Below are positions 34,947-42,566 of a stretch of DNA of 60,115 bases, in pieces (the stretch's first letter is position 1; each line of letters begins with the position of its first letter). The stretch lies in the NCBI GenBank assembly GCA_964619955.1, contig CAZUJF010000033.1:1-60115 (forward strand). Reading direction: 5' to 3'. Both the position numbers and the translations under genes were made by a program. Under the pieces are notes generated by a model. That model was not told the origin of the DNA, searched no databases, and worked only from the letters and a program-made list of their open reading frames with translations. The DNA is from JACQFK01 sp964619955. Its GTDB lineage: Bacteria; Planctomycetota; MHYJ01; JACPRB01.

Positions 34947-36791
34947 ATGACAAAACTAGCCCTCCTGGTGCTCGCGACGGCCGTCCCGCTCTTGTCCGCA
35001 GCGGGCCAGCAGGTGACCACTCAAGATCTTGAGGAGGTGCTCAAGAAGGCGGACGTCCTGCTGGAAGAGTCTCGAAAAGCCTACGACGAGGCCAAGTCCA
35101 AGGGCTCCCTGCCTTCCTTCCTGGAGGCGAATTTTAAACTCGAGGAAGTCCGCATCAAGTACCTCGTGCTGCAGGAACTGGGGCAGGGAGAACTCCAGAA
35201 AACCGCCGGCGCCCGCCTTCGCACGTGCAACCAGCTCCAGAAGCTGATCAACGACGGGAAGGTCGCCGTTTCGGACAAGCCGGCGGGAAGCCCCGCTCCC
35301 AGGCCGGTGGACCCCGCCGCCCCGGCTCCCGAACCCCCTCCCCCGCTTCCGACGGTCGAAAAGCCGGTGGCCGTCAATGCGCGTCCTCCGGTACCTGACG
35401 CCGAGAAGCAAAAGGTGGCCGAAAAGGCGGTCAAGGATCTTTTCAAAGAGCAATACGCCAAGAAGGGGGTTGCGGATCGGCGCGTCCTGGGGCGTCAGCT
35501 TCTGATCGAAGCGGGGAAGAGTCAAAGCGATCCCGCGGCGCTCTGGGTCCTGTGCCGGGAGGCGCAGGAGGTCTCGACGCAGACCGTGGACGTGGGCACC
35601 GCCAACCAGGCGATCGAATTCGCCTCCGAGTTTTTTGATCTGGATTCCATCGCCTTGAAAAGCGCCGCCCTCACCACGATGACCAAGCAGGCGAAAACGA
35701 GCGACGACGGCAGCGCCATCTGTTTCGGGCTGCTGAAGCTGGTGGAGGAGATGGTGGCGGCGGATCTCTTTGAGGCCGCCGAGAAGACCACGGCAAGCGC
35801 GATTTTGATGGCGAAGAAGTCCGGCGATGCTCCGCTCCTCGCCCGGGCGACGCTCCGCTCGAAGGAGTTGGCTGAAGCCAAGTCGCTCTTCCAGTCCTCC
35901 AAGAACGTGCTGGAAACCCTAGCGAAGAAGCCGGAGGATCCCGCCGCGAACCTGGAGATGGGCAAGTTTCTGTGTTTTGTCAAAGGCAGCTGGGACCTAG
36001 GCCTTCGCTTCATCGTCAAGGGCCCCGAGAACCCGGTTCGCGCGGCGGCGGAGCGGGAACTGGCCCTGCCAACGGCCGCCGCCGACCGCGCGGCGGTGGC
36101 GGATGCGTGGTTTGACCTGGCGGAGAAGGAAAAGAGCACCCTGAGGAAAGGGCGCATGCTGGCTCATGCCAAGGAGGCTTATCAGGGTGCGCTGCAGGAT
36201 TCGGAGGGGCTGCTCCGGAGCCGGATCGAGAAACGCCTGGGCCAGATGGCAGACCCGGGTGACGCGCCCGTCACCCGCTCGACGCACAAGATCACCATCA
36301 CGAAGGCCAGGTTCATGGCGAACGGCAAGCCCTTCGACATCGCCGGGGAACTCCAGGATGCCTACGACAAGAACCCCGGTACACCGATCCGCTGCGACGA
36401 CTACCCCGTTCCCGGAAAGGCCTTCCTCGGGCAGATGAAGGCGCTGTTCATCGAGGGCACCCTCGACGGGAAGCCTTTCAAGGAATCGATCGAGGACGGA
36501 GAGGTCTTCGTCCTCCCGAAGATCCCGGCGGCGGGGCTCGCCTCGCCAAAGGCAAGCCAGCGATTCATGATCATCGAGGCCTATCTTGGAAAGGGAACCA
36601 CCTGGACGGATGTGACGGAGATCATCCGCGCCAAGGTGACGGACCCCACGCAGCAGGTGCCGCAGGAGATCACGGGCCTTGATCCGTATCCGGGGACGAT
36701 TCAGGTCCTGGCCCTCATTTTCGAGATTCGAGGGAAGCGGTATTTGAAATGGGCCGCTACGGGATCATCCATCGTCCCGATGCGTAAATAG
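34947..36791 (+). CDS. Secreted planctomycete helical-repeat protein, function unknown
   Basis: From ATG 34947 the protein has 614 residues with a signal peptide (MTKLALLVLATAVPLLSAAG). A helical region is followed by a proline-rich linker (about 125-150). A helical domain (about 165-450) comes next, with phrases I associate with many planctomycete secreted proteins: VKDLFKEQYAKKG, ANLEMGKFLCFVKGSW and LGLRFIVKG. A C-terminal beta-rich domain (about 455-614, ITITKARFMANGKPFDIAG) is not recognised. Base composition looks less GC-rich than in flanking core genes. A leaderless promoter precedes the ATG. It opens the accessory island, and nothing indicates an enzyme. Confidence 0.8.
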   Translation: MTKLALLVLATAVPLLSAAGQQVTTQDLEEVLKKADVLLEESRKAYDEAKSKGSLPSFLEANFKLEEVRIKYLVLQELGQGELQKTAGARLRTCNQLQKLINDGKVAVSDKPAGSPAPRPVDPAAPAPEPPPPLPTVEKPVAVNARPPVPDAEKQKVAEKAVKDLFKEQYAKKGVADRRVLGRQLLIEAGKSQSDPAALWVLCREAQEVSTQTVDVGTANQAIEFASEFFDLDSIALKSAALTTMTKQAKTSDDGSAICFGLLKLVEEMVAADLFEAAEKTTASAILMAKKSGDAPLLARATLRSKELAEAKSLFQSSKNVLETLAKKPEDPAANLEMGKFLCFVKGSWDLGLRFIVKGPENPVRAAAERELALPTAAADRAAVADAWFDLAEKEKSTLRKGRMLAHAKEAYQGALQDSEGLLRSRIEKRLGQMADPGDAPVTRSTHKITITKARFMANGKPFDIAGELQDAYDKNPGTPIRCDDYPVPGKAFLGQMKALFIEGTLDGKPFKESIEDGEVFVLPKIPAAGLASPKASQRFMIIEAYLGKGTTWTDVTEIIRAKVTDPTQQVPQEITGLDPYPGTIQVLALIFEIRGKRYLKWAATGSSIVPMRK

Positions 36792-36807
36792 GGCCGGAAG
36801 TCGGGGA

Positions 36808-37035
36808 ATGAGTCTGCGCTGTTCCCTGGCGGAATTGCTAACTCCGCTTCTAACTTCCGCGACTTCAGCCACCGGGGATGCGAGCGAAATCCAATCGTGG
36901 CTTCACCGCTATTCCCCACTTCGCTTCTTCACCCAGAGCCTTTGGAGGGATGAGGCCTACAGCGTCCTGATGGCCGAGCGGCCCCTCAGCGAATCGTTAC
37001 CGAAGCTCACTCTGGTGCCGGAAGCATCGGCATGA
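36808..37035 (+). pseudogene. Possible GT39-like glycosyltransferase N-terminal fragment
   Basis: A 75-codon frame contains FFTQSLWRDEAYSVLMAERPLSE. This resembles the SLW-DEAYS motif at the N-terminus of dolichyl-mannosyltransferase-like (GT39) membrane enzymes. The frame stops where the group II intron fragment begins, and no membrane helices follow. It may be debris of an interrupted gene. The sequence before the motif is not recognisable. Confidence 0.35.
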
Positions 37036-37039
37036 CGAA

Positions 37040-37288
37040 GTGGAGGAGCAGAGAGCAGGACTCAACCTGAAACTCCGGGGCCACTACCAATACTATGGCC
37101 GCGTCACGAACTTCGAGGGGATCCTCCGGTTCCACGAGGCGGTCAAGAAAGTCTGGAGGAAGTGGCTGGGGCGGCGCAGCCGAGGGCAGCCGCTGACGTG
37201 GCAGGACTTCCGTAACATTCTCAACCGTTTGCCACTGCTGCGGCCACGGATTACTCGGTCTTGGACCCCAAAGGGGAGTCTGGCTTGA
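37040..37288 (+). pseudogene. C-terminal fragment of a group II intron reverse transcriptase/maturase
   Basis: The frame encodes LNLKLRGHYQYYGRVTNFEG followed by FHEAVKKVWRKWLGRRSR and LTWQDFRNILNRLPLLRPRI. This is the distinctive C-terminal maturase end of bacterial group II intron proteins (LRGHY.YYG, WRKWL.RRS, RFPL..PRI). The reverse transcriptase catalytic domain is absent, so the copy is 5'-truncated and dead. It ends immediately before intron RNA domain V, as in intact introns. Confidence 0.7.
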
Positions 37289-37289
37289 A

Positions 37290-37366
37290 GAACCGGAAGC
37301 GGTAATTCTGCACATCCGGGTCTGTGAGGGGGGAGGGCTCTCGCCAAGAGGGCCTTCCCCTACTCG
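37290..37366 (+). ncRNA. Group II intron domains V and VI (3' end remnant)
   Basis: 37290-37322 reads as domain V: GAACCGGAAGCGG, a UAAU loop region, then TGCACATCCGGGTC. 37326-37365 forms the domain VI hairpin (GAGGGGGGAGGGCTCT pairing with AGAGGGCCTTCCCC), with an unpaired A in CCCCTACTC as candidate branch point. In domain V the stem CCGGATG/CATCCGG is broken by T to A (CCGGAAG), which may reflect decay. The intron 5' half is missing. The rest of 37367-37491 shows nothing except sequence similar to the left flank of repeat copy 1. Confidence 0.6.
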
Positions 37367-37491
37367 GCAACCTGTTCAATTATAACACGGGAAGAGGAAG
37401 GGAAGCCGGAGACCCCCCCACCCCCAGGCCAAACCCCCGCGGCCGCTCCTCCTTCGCTCATCTCTTGGAGCTGGAGCTTCGGAGGACAAGA

Positions 37492-37574
37492 GGCCGCGGG
37501 GTCCGATGGGGTATAACCTAACGAAGTTAGGCGACGAAGATACGATCAAGCAGGCCAGCTTGGGTTATCCGGCC
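37492..37574 (+). repeat. 83-bp interspersed element, copy 2 (diverged)
   Basis: It is the same length as copies 1 and 3 and colinear with copy 1; the differences cluster in the middle 20 bases. It contains a perfect CCTAAC-GAA-GTTAGG hairpin at 37517-37531 that the other copies lack. The plus frame stays open and reads MGYNLTKLGDEDTIKQASLG, with conservative replacements relative to copy 1. About 45 bp to its left also match copy 1. On the right it cuts into a minus-strand reading frame with a signal peptide. Confidence 0.8.
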
Positions 37575-37679
37575 TGGAAGCGCCCATTGGGCGGCAGGCC
37601 ACCAGCCGTCCCAGGCGTCGTCCGGGACTTTCCGGTCCTGCGAGGGGGCGAGGGTCAGGAGGAGGAGCAGAATCCTCAT
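37527..37679 (-). pseudogene. Truncated N-terminus of a secreted protein, cut by repeat copy 2
   Basis: From ATG 37679 the frame gives a signal peptide MRILLLLLTLAPSQDRK followed by VPDDAWDGWWPAAQWALP, then enters repeat copy 2 and stops after about 15 more codons. The start looks like a normal planctomycete secreted protein. The break coincides exactly with the repeat end. Confidence 0.4.
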
Positions 37680-37735
37680 GGCTTACGCCGGGGCGGCAAA
37701 GTTCGGTAAAGCTCCTCCTGCGGGGTCACTGCGAC

Positions 37736-38620
37736 TCAACGATCGGACAGCCGCTTCCAGTTCCCATAGGGGAAATGCGCCGCGCTTTCGAAGCCCCAGG
37801 CGAACGGGATGCCCACGCCGTCCTCGTCGTAGTTCTCCGGCTTCTTTGGATGCTCACCTAGAAGCGTCAACGCCCGATAGGCCGCGGCGCGGGCCGAAAA
37901 ATTCTTCGGAATCTCGGGCTGTGCATGCTCGCCGGAGTCCGAAAGCAGGGGCTTGAGGCGCTCGATCGTCTCGGGTCCCGGATAACTGACCAGATTGAAA
38001 GCCGCCTCGGCACGGCTCCACACGAACTCCGAGGTCAGATCCTTTAAGAATCCCTGCTTCAGTTCAGGGTCGGCCGTCCGGACGAAGTCCCAGTGGATGG
38101 CGGGAGGAGGGTCGTCCACAGGTGCGTAGGGCACAATGACCCCGCGCTTCCCGGACAACGGCGAATCCGCGCGGCTCTTTACCACGCGAAGCAGAGCCTC
38201 CTCCGTCTTCAGCGCCTCGCACGCATTGTTGCGCTCGCAAAAAGGTGCCGAGAGGTTGATCGAGGAGCCGACCTCCTCGATGCCGTTCTCGGCGCGCTTG
38301 CAGACAAAAAGGAGCATCCGGCTTCCGGGACCCAGCGGAACGTCGCCGTCCGGACGGGGCTTCTTGGGGAAGTTGTGACGGAAGGTGAGCGTCTCGGCGG
38401 GCCGACCCTTCATCGACTCCAGGCGGGACGCCGTCACGTTCTGGGCGCCCCACTCCGAGGTCAGGCCCTCGATGGGGTCTACCGACTTCACGCTGTAGAC
38501 CCCACATCCTACGCTCAGCTCAGTCCACCACTCCACCGAGTACGAGCGCAAGGAAATGGGGCGAAGCGATTCGACCGGACCTCCCCAAAGCATGCCCAGC
38601 AGGAGGATCGAGACCCTCAT
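37736..38620 (-). CDS. Secreted hypothetical protein
   Basis: This 294-residue protein starts at ATG 38620 with a signal peptide (MRVSILLLGMLWGGP). The middle has beta-rich segments with two cysteines (SAPFCERNNACEAL) that could form a disulfide. A helical HEAT-like stretch follows (EFVWSRAEAAFNLVSYPGPE and FSARAAAYRALTLLGEHP). It lies 30 bp downstream of the STN-like gene and is likely co-transcribed with it. No family is recognised; composition is less GC-rich than the core genes. Confidence 0.7.
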   Translation of the reverse strand: MRVSILLLGMLWGGPVESLRPISLRSYSVEWWTELSVGCGVYSVKSVDPIEGLTSEWGAQNVTASRLESMKGRPAETLTFRHNFPKKPRPDGDVPLGPGSRMLLFVCKRAENGIEEVGSSINLSAPFCERNNACEALKTEEALLRVVKSRADSPLSGKRGVIVPYAPVDDPPPAIHWDFVRTADPELKQGFLKDLTSEFVWSRAEAAFNLVSYPGPETIERLKPLLSDSGEHAQPEIPKNFSARAAAYRALTLLGEHPKKPENYDEDGVGIPFAWGFESAAHFPYGNWKRLSDR

Positions 38621-38650
38621 GTACTTGAGACGCAGGAATCCGACGATTTC

Positions 38651-39619
38651 CTAGTAATTCGACAGGTTCCTCGGGTCCGTGAGGAGCACGACGTGTTCCC
38701 GGGTGACCAGAGGCACGAGGCCCTTTCCGGAATAGGCGAGGACGAGATTCAGCGCATGGCCCAGAGGGACACCCCGGCAGATGATGCTGATCGGGACGTC
38801 GGGTTCGACGCGATCCCGCACCGCTGCGTCCAGGATGATGTTCAGGCCGGAGTAGTCGCGCACGTAGGCCAGCACATCTTCCGGGAGGGCGTTGATGAAT
38901 TCCAGACTGATGGACATTCGCTCTAGCTTCGCACGGATCCCTGCCTGCTCCGCCTCCCATTCGTCCAGGTCCTCGGGTGAGAACACTTGAAGCCTCTTCT
39001 CCGCCCATTCCTCCCGAGCAGGGAAGCGGAACACCTGAAAGTCCGGGATGAACGCATCTTCCCCGTCGTCGGTGACCCTCTTCCACGGCTCGACGGCTTC
39101 CGCCCAGCCTCCCCCTCCGAGCTTCATATGCATTCCTCTCATCGCCATGTGCTTCAGCGCGAGAGCGACCGGATAATGGGGGTCGATCCACAGGATCTCG
39201 TCGCAGATCTCGATGCAGAGCCGAAAGCGTTCCTGCTCGATCATCGAGTAGGCGGTCCTGAGAAGGCGGGCGACCCTTTGAGTGACCACCCGCCTGAATG
39301 AAAGAGAGTCCGATGAGGCTTGCTCGCCTTGAGGATCGGGGGCGAGGATGGGAGCGGATTCCGCTGGCTCATCTGGCGTCCATCTCGAGGGCGCGGGATC
39401 GGCAAAGCAGAAGCAGAGGATCCGGGTGAGTGTTTCCAATAGGCTCGCATCCGGTGTGTCTGCTGCGCGTTCCAGAGTTCGGACCTGTGGTTCTTCTGAA
39501 TCCGTCCTCCGATCGACAGGGGCGCAATACCCCCTCGTGCGACCGAAAGCGATGCCCAACAACCCAAGCGCCAGCAGGACCGGGATTCCGTGCTTGGCCA
39601 ACGATTCCAAGGACGTCAC
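38651..39619 (-). CDS. Membrane-anchored protein with C-terminal STN/secretin-like short domain
   Basis: This 322-residue protein starts at GTG 39619. A signal/anchor segment (IPVLLALGLLGIAFGRTRGY) precedes a helical region with a TPR-like unit (ICDEILWIDPHYPVALALKHMAMRG). The C-terminus (about 235-315) has the STN/secretin N-domain pattern: ISLEFINALPEDVLAYVRDY, LNIILDAAV, VSLGHALNLVL-like and HVVLLTDP. No secretin pore follows, so it is not a channel. Such proteins recur in Planctomycetes with unknown roles. It is the first gene of the pair with 37736-38620. Confidence 0.7.
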   Translation of the reverse strand: MTSLESLAKHGIPVLLALGLLGIAFGRTRGYCAPVDRRTDSEEPQVRTLERAADTPDASLLETLTRILCFCFADPAPSRWTPDEPAESAPILAPDPQGEQASSDSLSFRRVVTQRVARLLRTAYSMIEQERFRLCIEICDEILWIDPHYPVALALKHMAMRGMHMKLGGGGWAEAVEPWKRVTDDGEDAFIPDFQVFRFPAREEWAEKRLQVFSPEDLDEWEAEQAGIRAKLERMSISLEFINALPEDVLAYVRDYSGLNIILDAAVRDRVEPDVPISIICRGVPLGHALNLVLAYSGKGLVPLVTREHVVLLTDPRNLSNY

Positions 39620-39652
39620 CGGACGTATCGATCCCTGCGTCGCCGGGCGATC

Positions 39653-40010
39653 CTATGGTCTCTCCTCGGGGATGGTCCGGTCCGGCACGCTTGTGAGGCT
39701 TTGCCACAGCTTGATCTCCGCCTCGAACAGGCGGAAGGATCCCCGTTGTGACGCGTACGGATGGCGTGCTCCTTCAGGTCGAGCGCGACTCGGCAGACCG
39801 GTAAGATGCCGAGGATGCCGTCGCAGGTGTGGATTGCCCGATCGAAGAAGCTCTGCGAAGCGAAGCCGATCAGTCTGAGCATGTTGTTGCCGTGCGATCG
39901 AAGACGACCTCGTACCGGTTACGCTCGTCATCGAACTCGGTAGCACCGACGTAAGTTTCCCCGACCCAGATGCGCTGCCTCCCGGAGACCTTCGCATGTA
40001 GGCAGCACTC
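39653..40010 (-). pseudogene. Possible frameshifted gene remnant
   Basis: Three consecutive minus-strand segments in different frames look protein-like: VGETYVGATEFDDERNRYEVVFDR, then MLRLIGFASQSFFDRAIHTCDGIL, then YASQRGSFRLFEAEIKLWQS. They could be one gene broken by frameshifts. No family is recognised and the call is weak. It ends just before repeat copy 3. Confidence 0.25.
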
Positions 40011-40027
40011 AGCCAGGCGCCGCCAGT

Positions 40028-40110
40028 GGCCGCGGCGCCCGATGGGGTGGAATCCGGTGGAGATGTTCGACGAGGGTGCGATCCAGCAGGCGAGTTTGGG
40101 TTATCCGGCC
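40028..40110 (+). repeat. 83-bp interspersed element, copy 3
   Basis: Identical to copy 1 at 81 of 83 positions. Left-flank similarity stops exactly at GGCCGCGG, which defines the element's left end. On the right, a minus-strand frame starting MPKLLERLLWMVRSGVSVEG (ATG near 40175) enters the element and stops at once. No target-site duplication is obvious. Confidence 0.85.
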
Positions 40111-40299
40111 AGGGTCCCCTCGACGGACACGCCGCTCCGCACCATCCAGAGGAGACGCTCGAGGAGTTTCGGCATGGTAAGAGATGCGGGCTGCCGTCTC
40201 CATGAACTGGCGGCCGCCTTCGAAAGGTTGTGTCACGGGGAGAAGTGTAGCCCCCGAATTCGGAACCCGACATCCGGAAGCCGGCAACCGAGGCGCGGG

Positions 40300-40315
40300 T
40301 GCTACAATCCTAGGA
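40300..40315 (+). promoter_or_regulatory. Extended -10 promoter at the lipoprotein start
   Basis: TGCTACAAT (40300-40308) is an extended -10. It ends seven bases before ATG 40316, so the transcript should be leaderless or nearly so. Confidence 0.5.
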
Positions 40316-40654
40316 ATGCGCTTTGGATGCCTGATCGCGAGCTTCGCGATTCTGTCCGGTTGCGGAAACCGCGCTCAGGTCGTCACGGAAGCTGAATTCA
40401 AAGCCCTTCCGCCCTTCGATGCGAAAGTGGTCGAGACGAAGCCACGAGACCGGCGGCCCGGAGTTCGGTACCACTCCGCGGCGATCGAACTGTACACGGT
40501 CACTCTCGATCGCGAGGACGGCAGCCGACTGACCATAGATCATGTTTCACGGGACGCCAACTGGCCATGGGTCGCCGCCGCCCTCGTCCCGGGTCGTAGG
40601 TACCGTTTTCCCGAGGCCCTCTACCGGCGATCTGCCCCTCCCTCCGGCCGCTGA
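40316..40654 (+). CDS. Small lipoprotein
   Basis: This 112-residue protein starts at ATG 40316. It has a lipoprotein signal with lipobox LSGC (MRFGCLIASFAILSGCGN), so the mature N-terminus would be the acylated Cys18. The mature part is about 95 residues with alternating polar/hydrophobic beta segments (AIELYTVTLDREDGSRLTID). No family is recognised. It sits at the right edge of the accessory island and is convergent with the DUF1080 gene. Confidence 0.65.
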   Translation: MRFGCLIASFAILSGCGNRAQVVTEAEFKALPPFDAKVVETKPRDRRPGVRYHSAAIELYTVTLDREDGSRLTIDHVSRDANWPWVAAALVPGRRYRFPEALYRRSAPPSGR

Positions 40655-40795
40655 CGCGACGACAGAGTCCCCTTCTTGCCTGAATCCTCTTGAGATACAA
40701 CGAAGCCGTCTTGTTCTCCAAAGCGGCATCTCTATGTCGGAGGCCATCTTGGTCTGGCTCCGCATATTCGCCTTCAGGCCGCGCCGGCCCGACGC

Positions 40796-41434
40796 CTACT
40801 CGAGCGGCTTGACCCGGAGCTTGCGGAACCAGACCTCGGACTTCGGGTCGTGGCCCTGGATCGCGAACGTGCCGCTGGAGAGGACCCGGCCCTTGAACTG
40901 CTTCGGGGCCCAGTCGTCCGGCTGGGTCCATTCCATGACGACCTTGCCGGAGAGCGCGATCGTCACGGCCTTGCCCTTCACGGTGATGTGGTACTCGAAC
41001 CATTCGCCCACGGGCACCGGGGAGTCCTTGAGGTCCTTGACCGCGTAGAGGCTGCCCGTCTTGCGGGGGTCCTTGTAGTCGTTGGAGCAGACCTGGGCCT
41101 CGAAGCCCGCGTCCGGCCAGCCCTTCTCCTGGTATTTCGTGTGGAAATAGATGCCGGCGTTCGAGCCGGGATTGGCGCCGGGCCGGATGTTGACCTCGCA
41201 CTTGAACTCGAAATCCTTGAAGTCGTGGTTCTTCACCTCGCCCGTGTAGAAGAGGTGGCAGCGGTCCCCGTTGGAGATCAGCTTCCCGTCCTCGACTCGG
41301 AAGGTCTTCTCGTTCTCGTTGGCCTTCCAGCCCGCGAGGTCTTTGCCGTTGAAGATCGAGATGAACCCTTCGGCGTCCTTCTCCTGGACGGGGGCGGCGC
41401 AGCAGAGCGCGGCGATCAGCGCGAGCGTCTTCAT
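40796..41434 (-). CDS. Secreted DUF1080 (3-keto-disaccharide hydrolase-like) protein
   Basis: The 212-residue protein has a signal peptide (MKTLALIAALCCAAPVQ) and a single DUF1080 concanavalin-like domain: FISIFNGKDLAGWKANENE, FEFKCEVNIRPGANPGSNAG, IYFHTKYQEKGWPDAGFEAQ and FAIQGHDPKSEVWFRKLRV. Members of this family bind or cleave glycans in Planctomycetes and Bacteroidetes; some hydrolyse 3-keto-glycosides. It follows another DUF1080 gene on the same strand after a 114-bp gap holding a heptamer-repeat hairpin. Confidence 0.92.
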   Translation of the reverse strand: MKTLALIAALCCAAPVQEKDAEGFISIFNGKDLAGWKANENEKTFRVEDGKLISNGDRCHLFYTGEVKNHDFKDFEFKCEVNIRPGANPGSNAGIYFHTKYQEKGWPDAGFEAQVCSNDYKDPRKTGSLYAVKDLKDSPVPVGEWFEYHITVKGKAVTIALSGKVVMEWTQPDDWAPKQFKGRVLSSGTFAIQGHDPKSEVWFRKLRVKPLE

Positions 41435-41466
41435 GGATCCCTCTGGGTAACGGTTCAGGGTTGTTA

Positions 41467-41517
41467 CAGGCGACAGGCGACAGGCGTGCTGGATCCACGC
41501 CTTTCGCCTTTCGCCTT
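41467..41517. repeat. Heptanucleotide repeats forming an imperfect hairpin
   Basis: Three CAGGCGA-type heptamers (41467-41486) face three CGCCTTT-type heptamers (41498-41517) across an 11-base loop. The arms pair over about 19 positions with two mismatches. The structure lies between the two DUF1080 genes and could act as a transcript stabiliser or attenuator. It lacks a T-tract. Confidence 0.6.
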
Positions 41518-41548
41518 ACGCTTTGCCAAGCACCAAACGAAGGCCCTC

Positions 41549-42496
41549 CTACTTGAGTTCGACGAACCAGATGTTCCGGTACAGGACGGGGTTGCCGTGG
41601 TCCTGCAGGTGCAGTGAGCCCGGCGCGTCGGCGGCGCCGCCGTCGGGGGCCGACGTCGTGGACTTCTTGCAGGAGGCGTTCTCCTGGATCTTCACGCCGT
41701 TGTGGAGCACGCTCATGAGCGCGGGCCGCTCCGCCGTGCCCAGGCGGTACTCGATGTCGTAGGTCTGCCACTGCAGCGGGGGCAGGCACATGTTCACGGC
41801 GGGCTTGGAGATGGTATAGATGCCGCCGCACTCGTTGTTCTCGCCCGTGAGGCCGAAGCTGTCGAGGACCTGGCATTCATGCCGGCCCGCCAGATACACC
41901 CCGCTGTTGGAGCGCCCCTGGCCCCGCGCGTACGGCATGAAGGACAGCTGGAACTCGACGTGCAGCTTCACGCTGCCGTGTTTCTTCTTCGCGAAAAAGC
42001 CTCCCGTGCCCGCCGCGTTGAGGACGCCGTCGACCGCCGTCGCCTCCTTGCCGCCCGCGCGGGTGAATTCCAGGACGCCCGGCCCCAGCAGGATCGTCGC
42101 CCCCTCGGGGGGCTTGGCGCCGAGGGTGGGGGACGTCCGCACGACGCGCTTGAGGGCGATCTCGCCCTCGGGACCCTTCGCGCTGAGCGAGCCCTCCTGG
42201 ATCGAACCGGACCAGTCCTTGCCGTTGATCGAGGTCCTGCCGTCCGCGGACGCGGCGGGGACCTTGACCTTCGTCTTCTGGTCCCAGCCCGCGCCGGGCA
42301 GGCCGCCCGCGAGCAGGTAGACGTCGAACTTGCCGTCGCCGAGCGCGACGACCTGGGCGGCGAACTTCGCGCCGTCCGCCGCGTATTCGCCCTGCAGGGC
42401 GAAGTCGGGCCCCGCCTGCGCGGGATCGAGCGTGGCCTGCTTCTTGTCCTGGGCGGCGGCGAGGAGGATCAGCAGCAGCGGGGTCGCGAGGTTCAT
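41549..42496 (-). CDS. Secreted DUF1080 protein with N-terminal beta extension
   Basis: This 315-residue protein has a signal peptide (MNLATPLLLILLAAAQ). A beta domain (about 20-115) contains FALQGEYAADGAKFAAQVVA and the phrase INGKDWSGSI. A DUF1080 domain follows, with KHGSVKLHVEFQLSFMP, GRSNSGVYLAGRHECQVLDS and LHLQDHGNPVLYRNIWFVEL. The two-domain form is a common planctomycete subtype. TATAGT (minus strand) lies about 25 nt upstream of the ATG, with ACGGAG nearer the start. Confidence 0.92.
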   Translation of the reverse strand: MNLATPLLLILLAAAQDKKQATLDPAQAGPDFALQGEYAADGAKFAAQVVALGDGKFDVYLLAGGLPGAGWDQKTKVKVPAASADGRTSINGKDWSGSIQEGSLSAKGPEGEIALKRVVRTSPTLGAKPPEGATILLGPGVLEFTRAGGKEATAVDGVLNAAGTGGFFAKKKHGSVKLHVEFQLSFMPYARGQGRSNSGVYLAGRHECQVLDSFGLTGENNECGGIYTISKPAVNMCLPPLQWQTYDIEYRLGTAERPALMSVLHNGVKIQENASCKKSTTSAPDGGAADAPGSLHLQDHGNPVLYRNIWFVELK

Positions 42497-42566
42497 GCGT
42501 TTCTCCGTAAAGGCGACCGACTATATAGCAAACGACGCCCGGATTGTGCCAGACGGGGGAAAAGGA

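Noticed and set aside
37517..37531. ACCTAAC-GAA-GTTAGGC as a possible integron attC site
   Set aside because: The core sequences fit RYYYAAC/GTTRRRY but are only 3 bases apart; attC sites need tens of bases between them, and no integrase is present.
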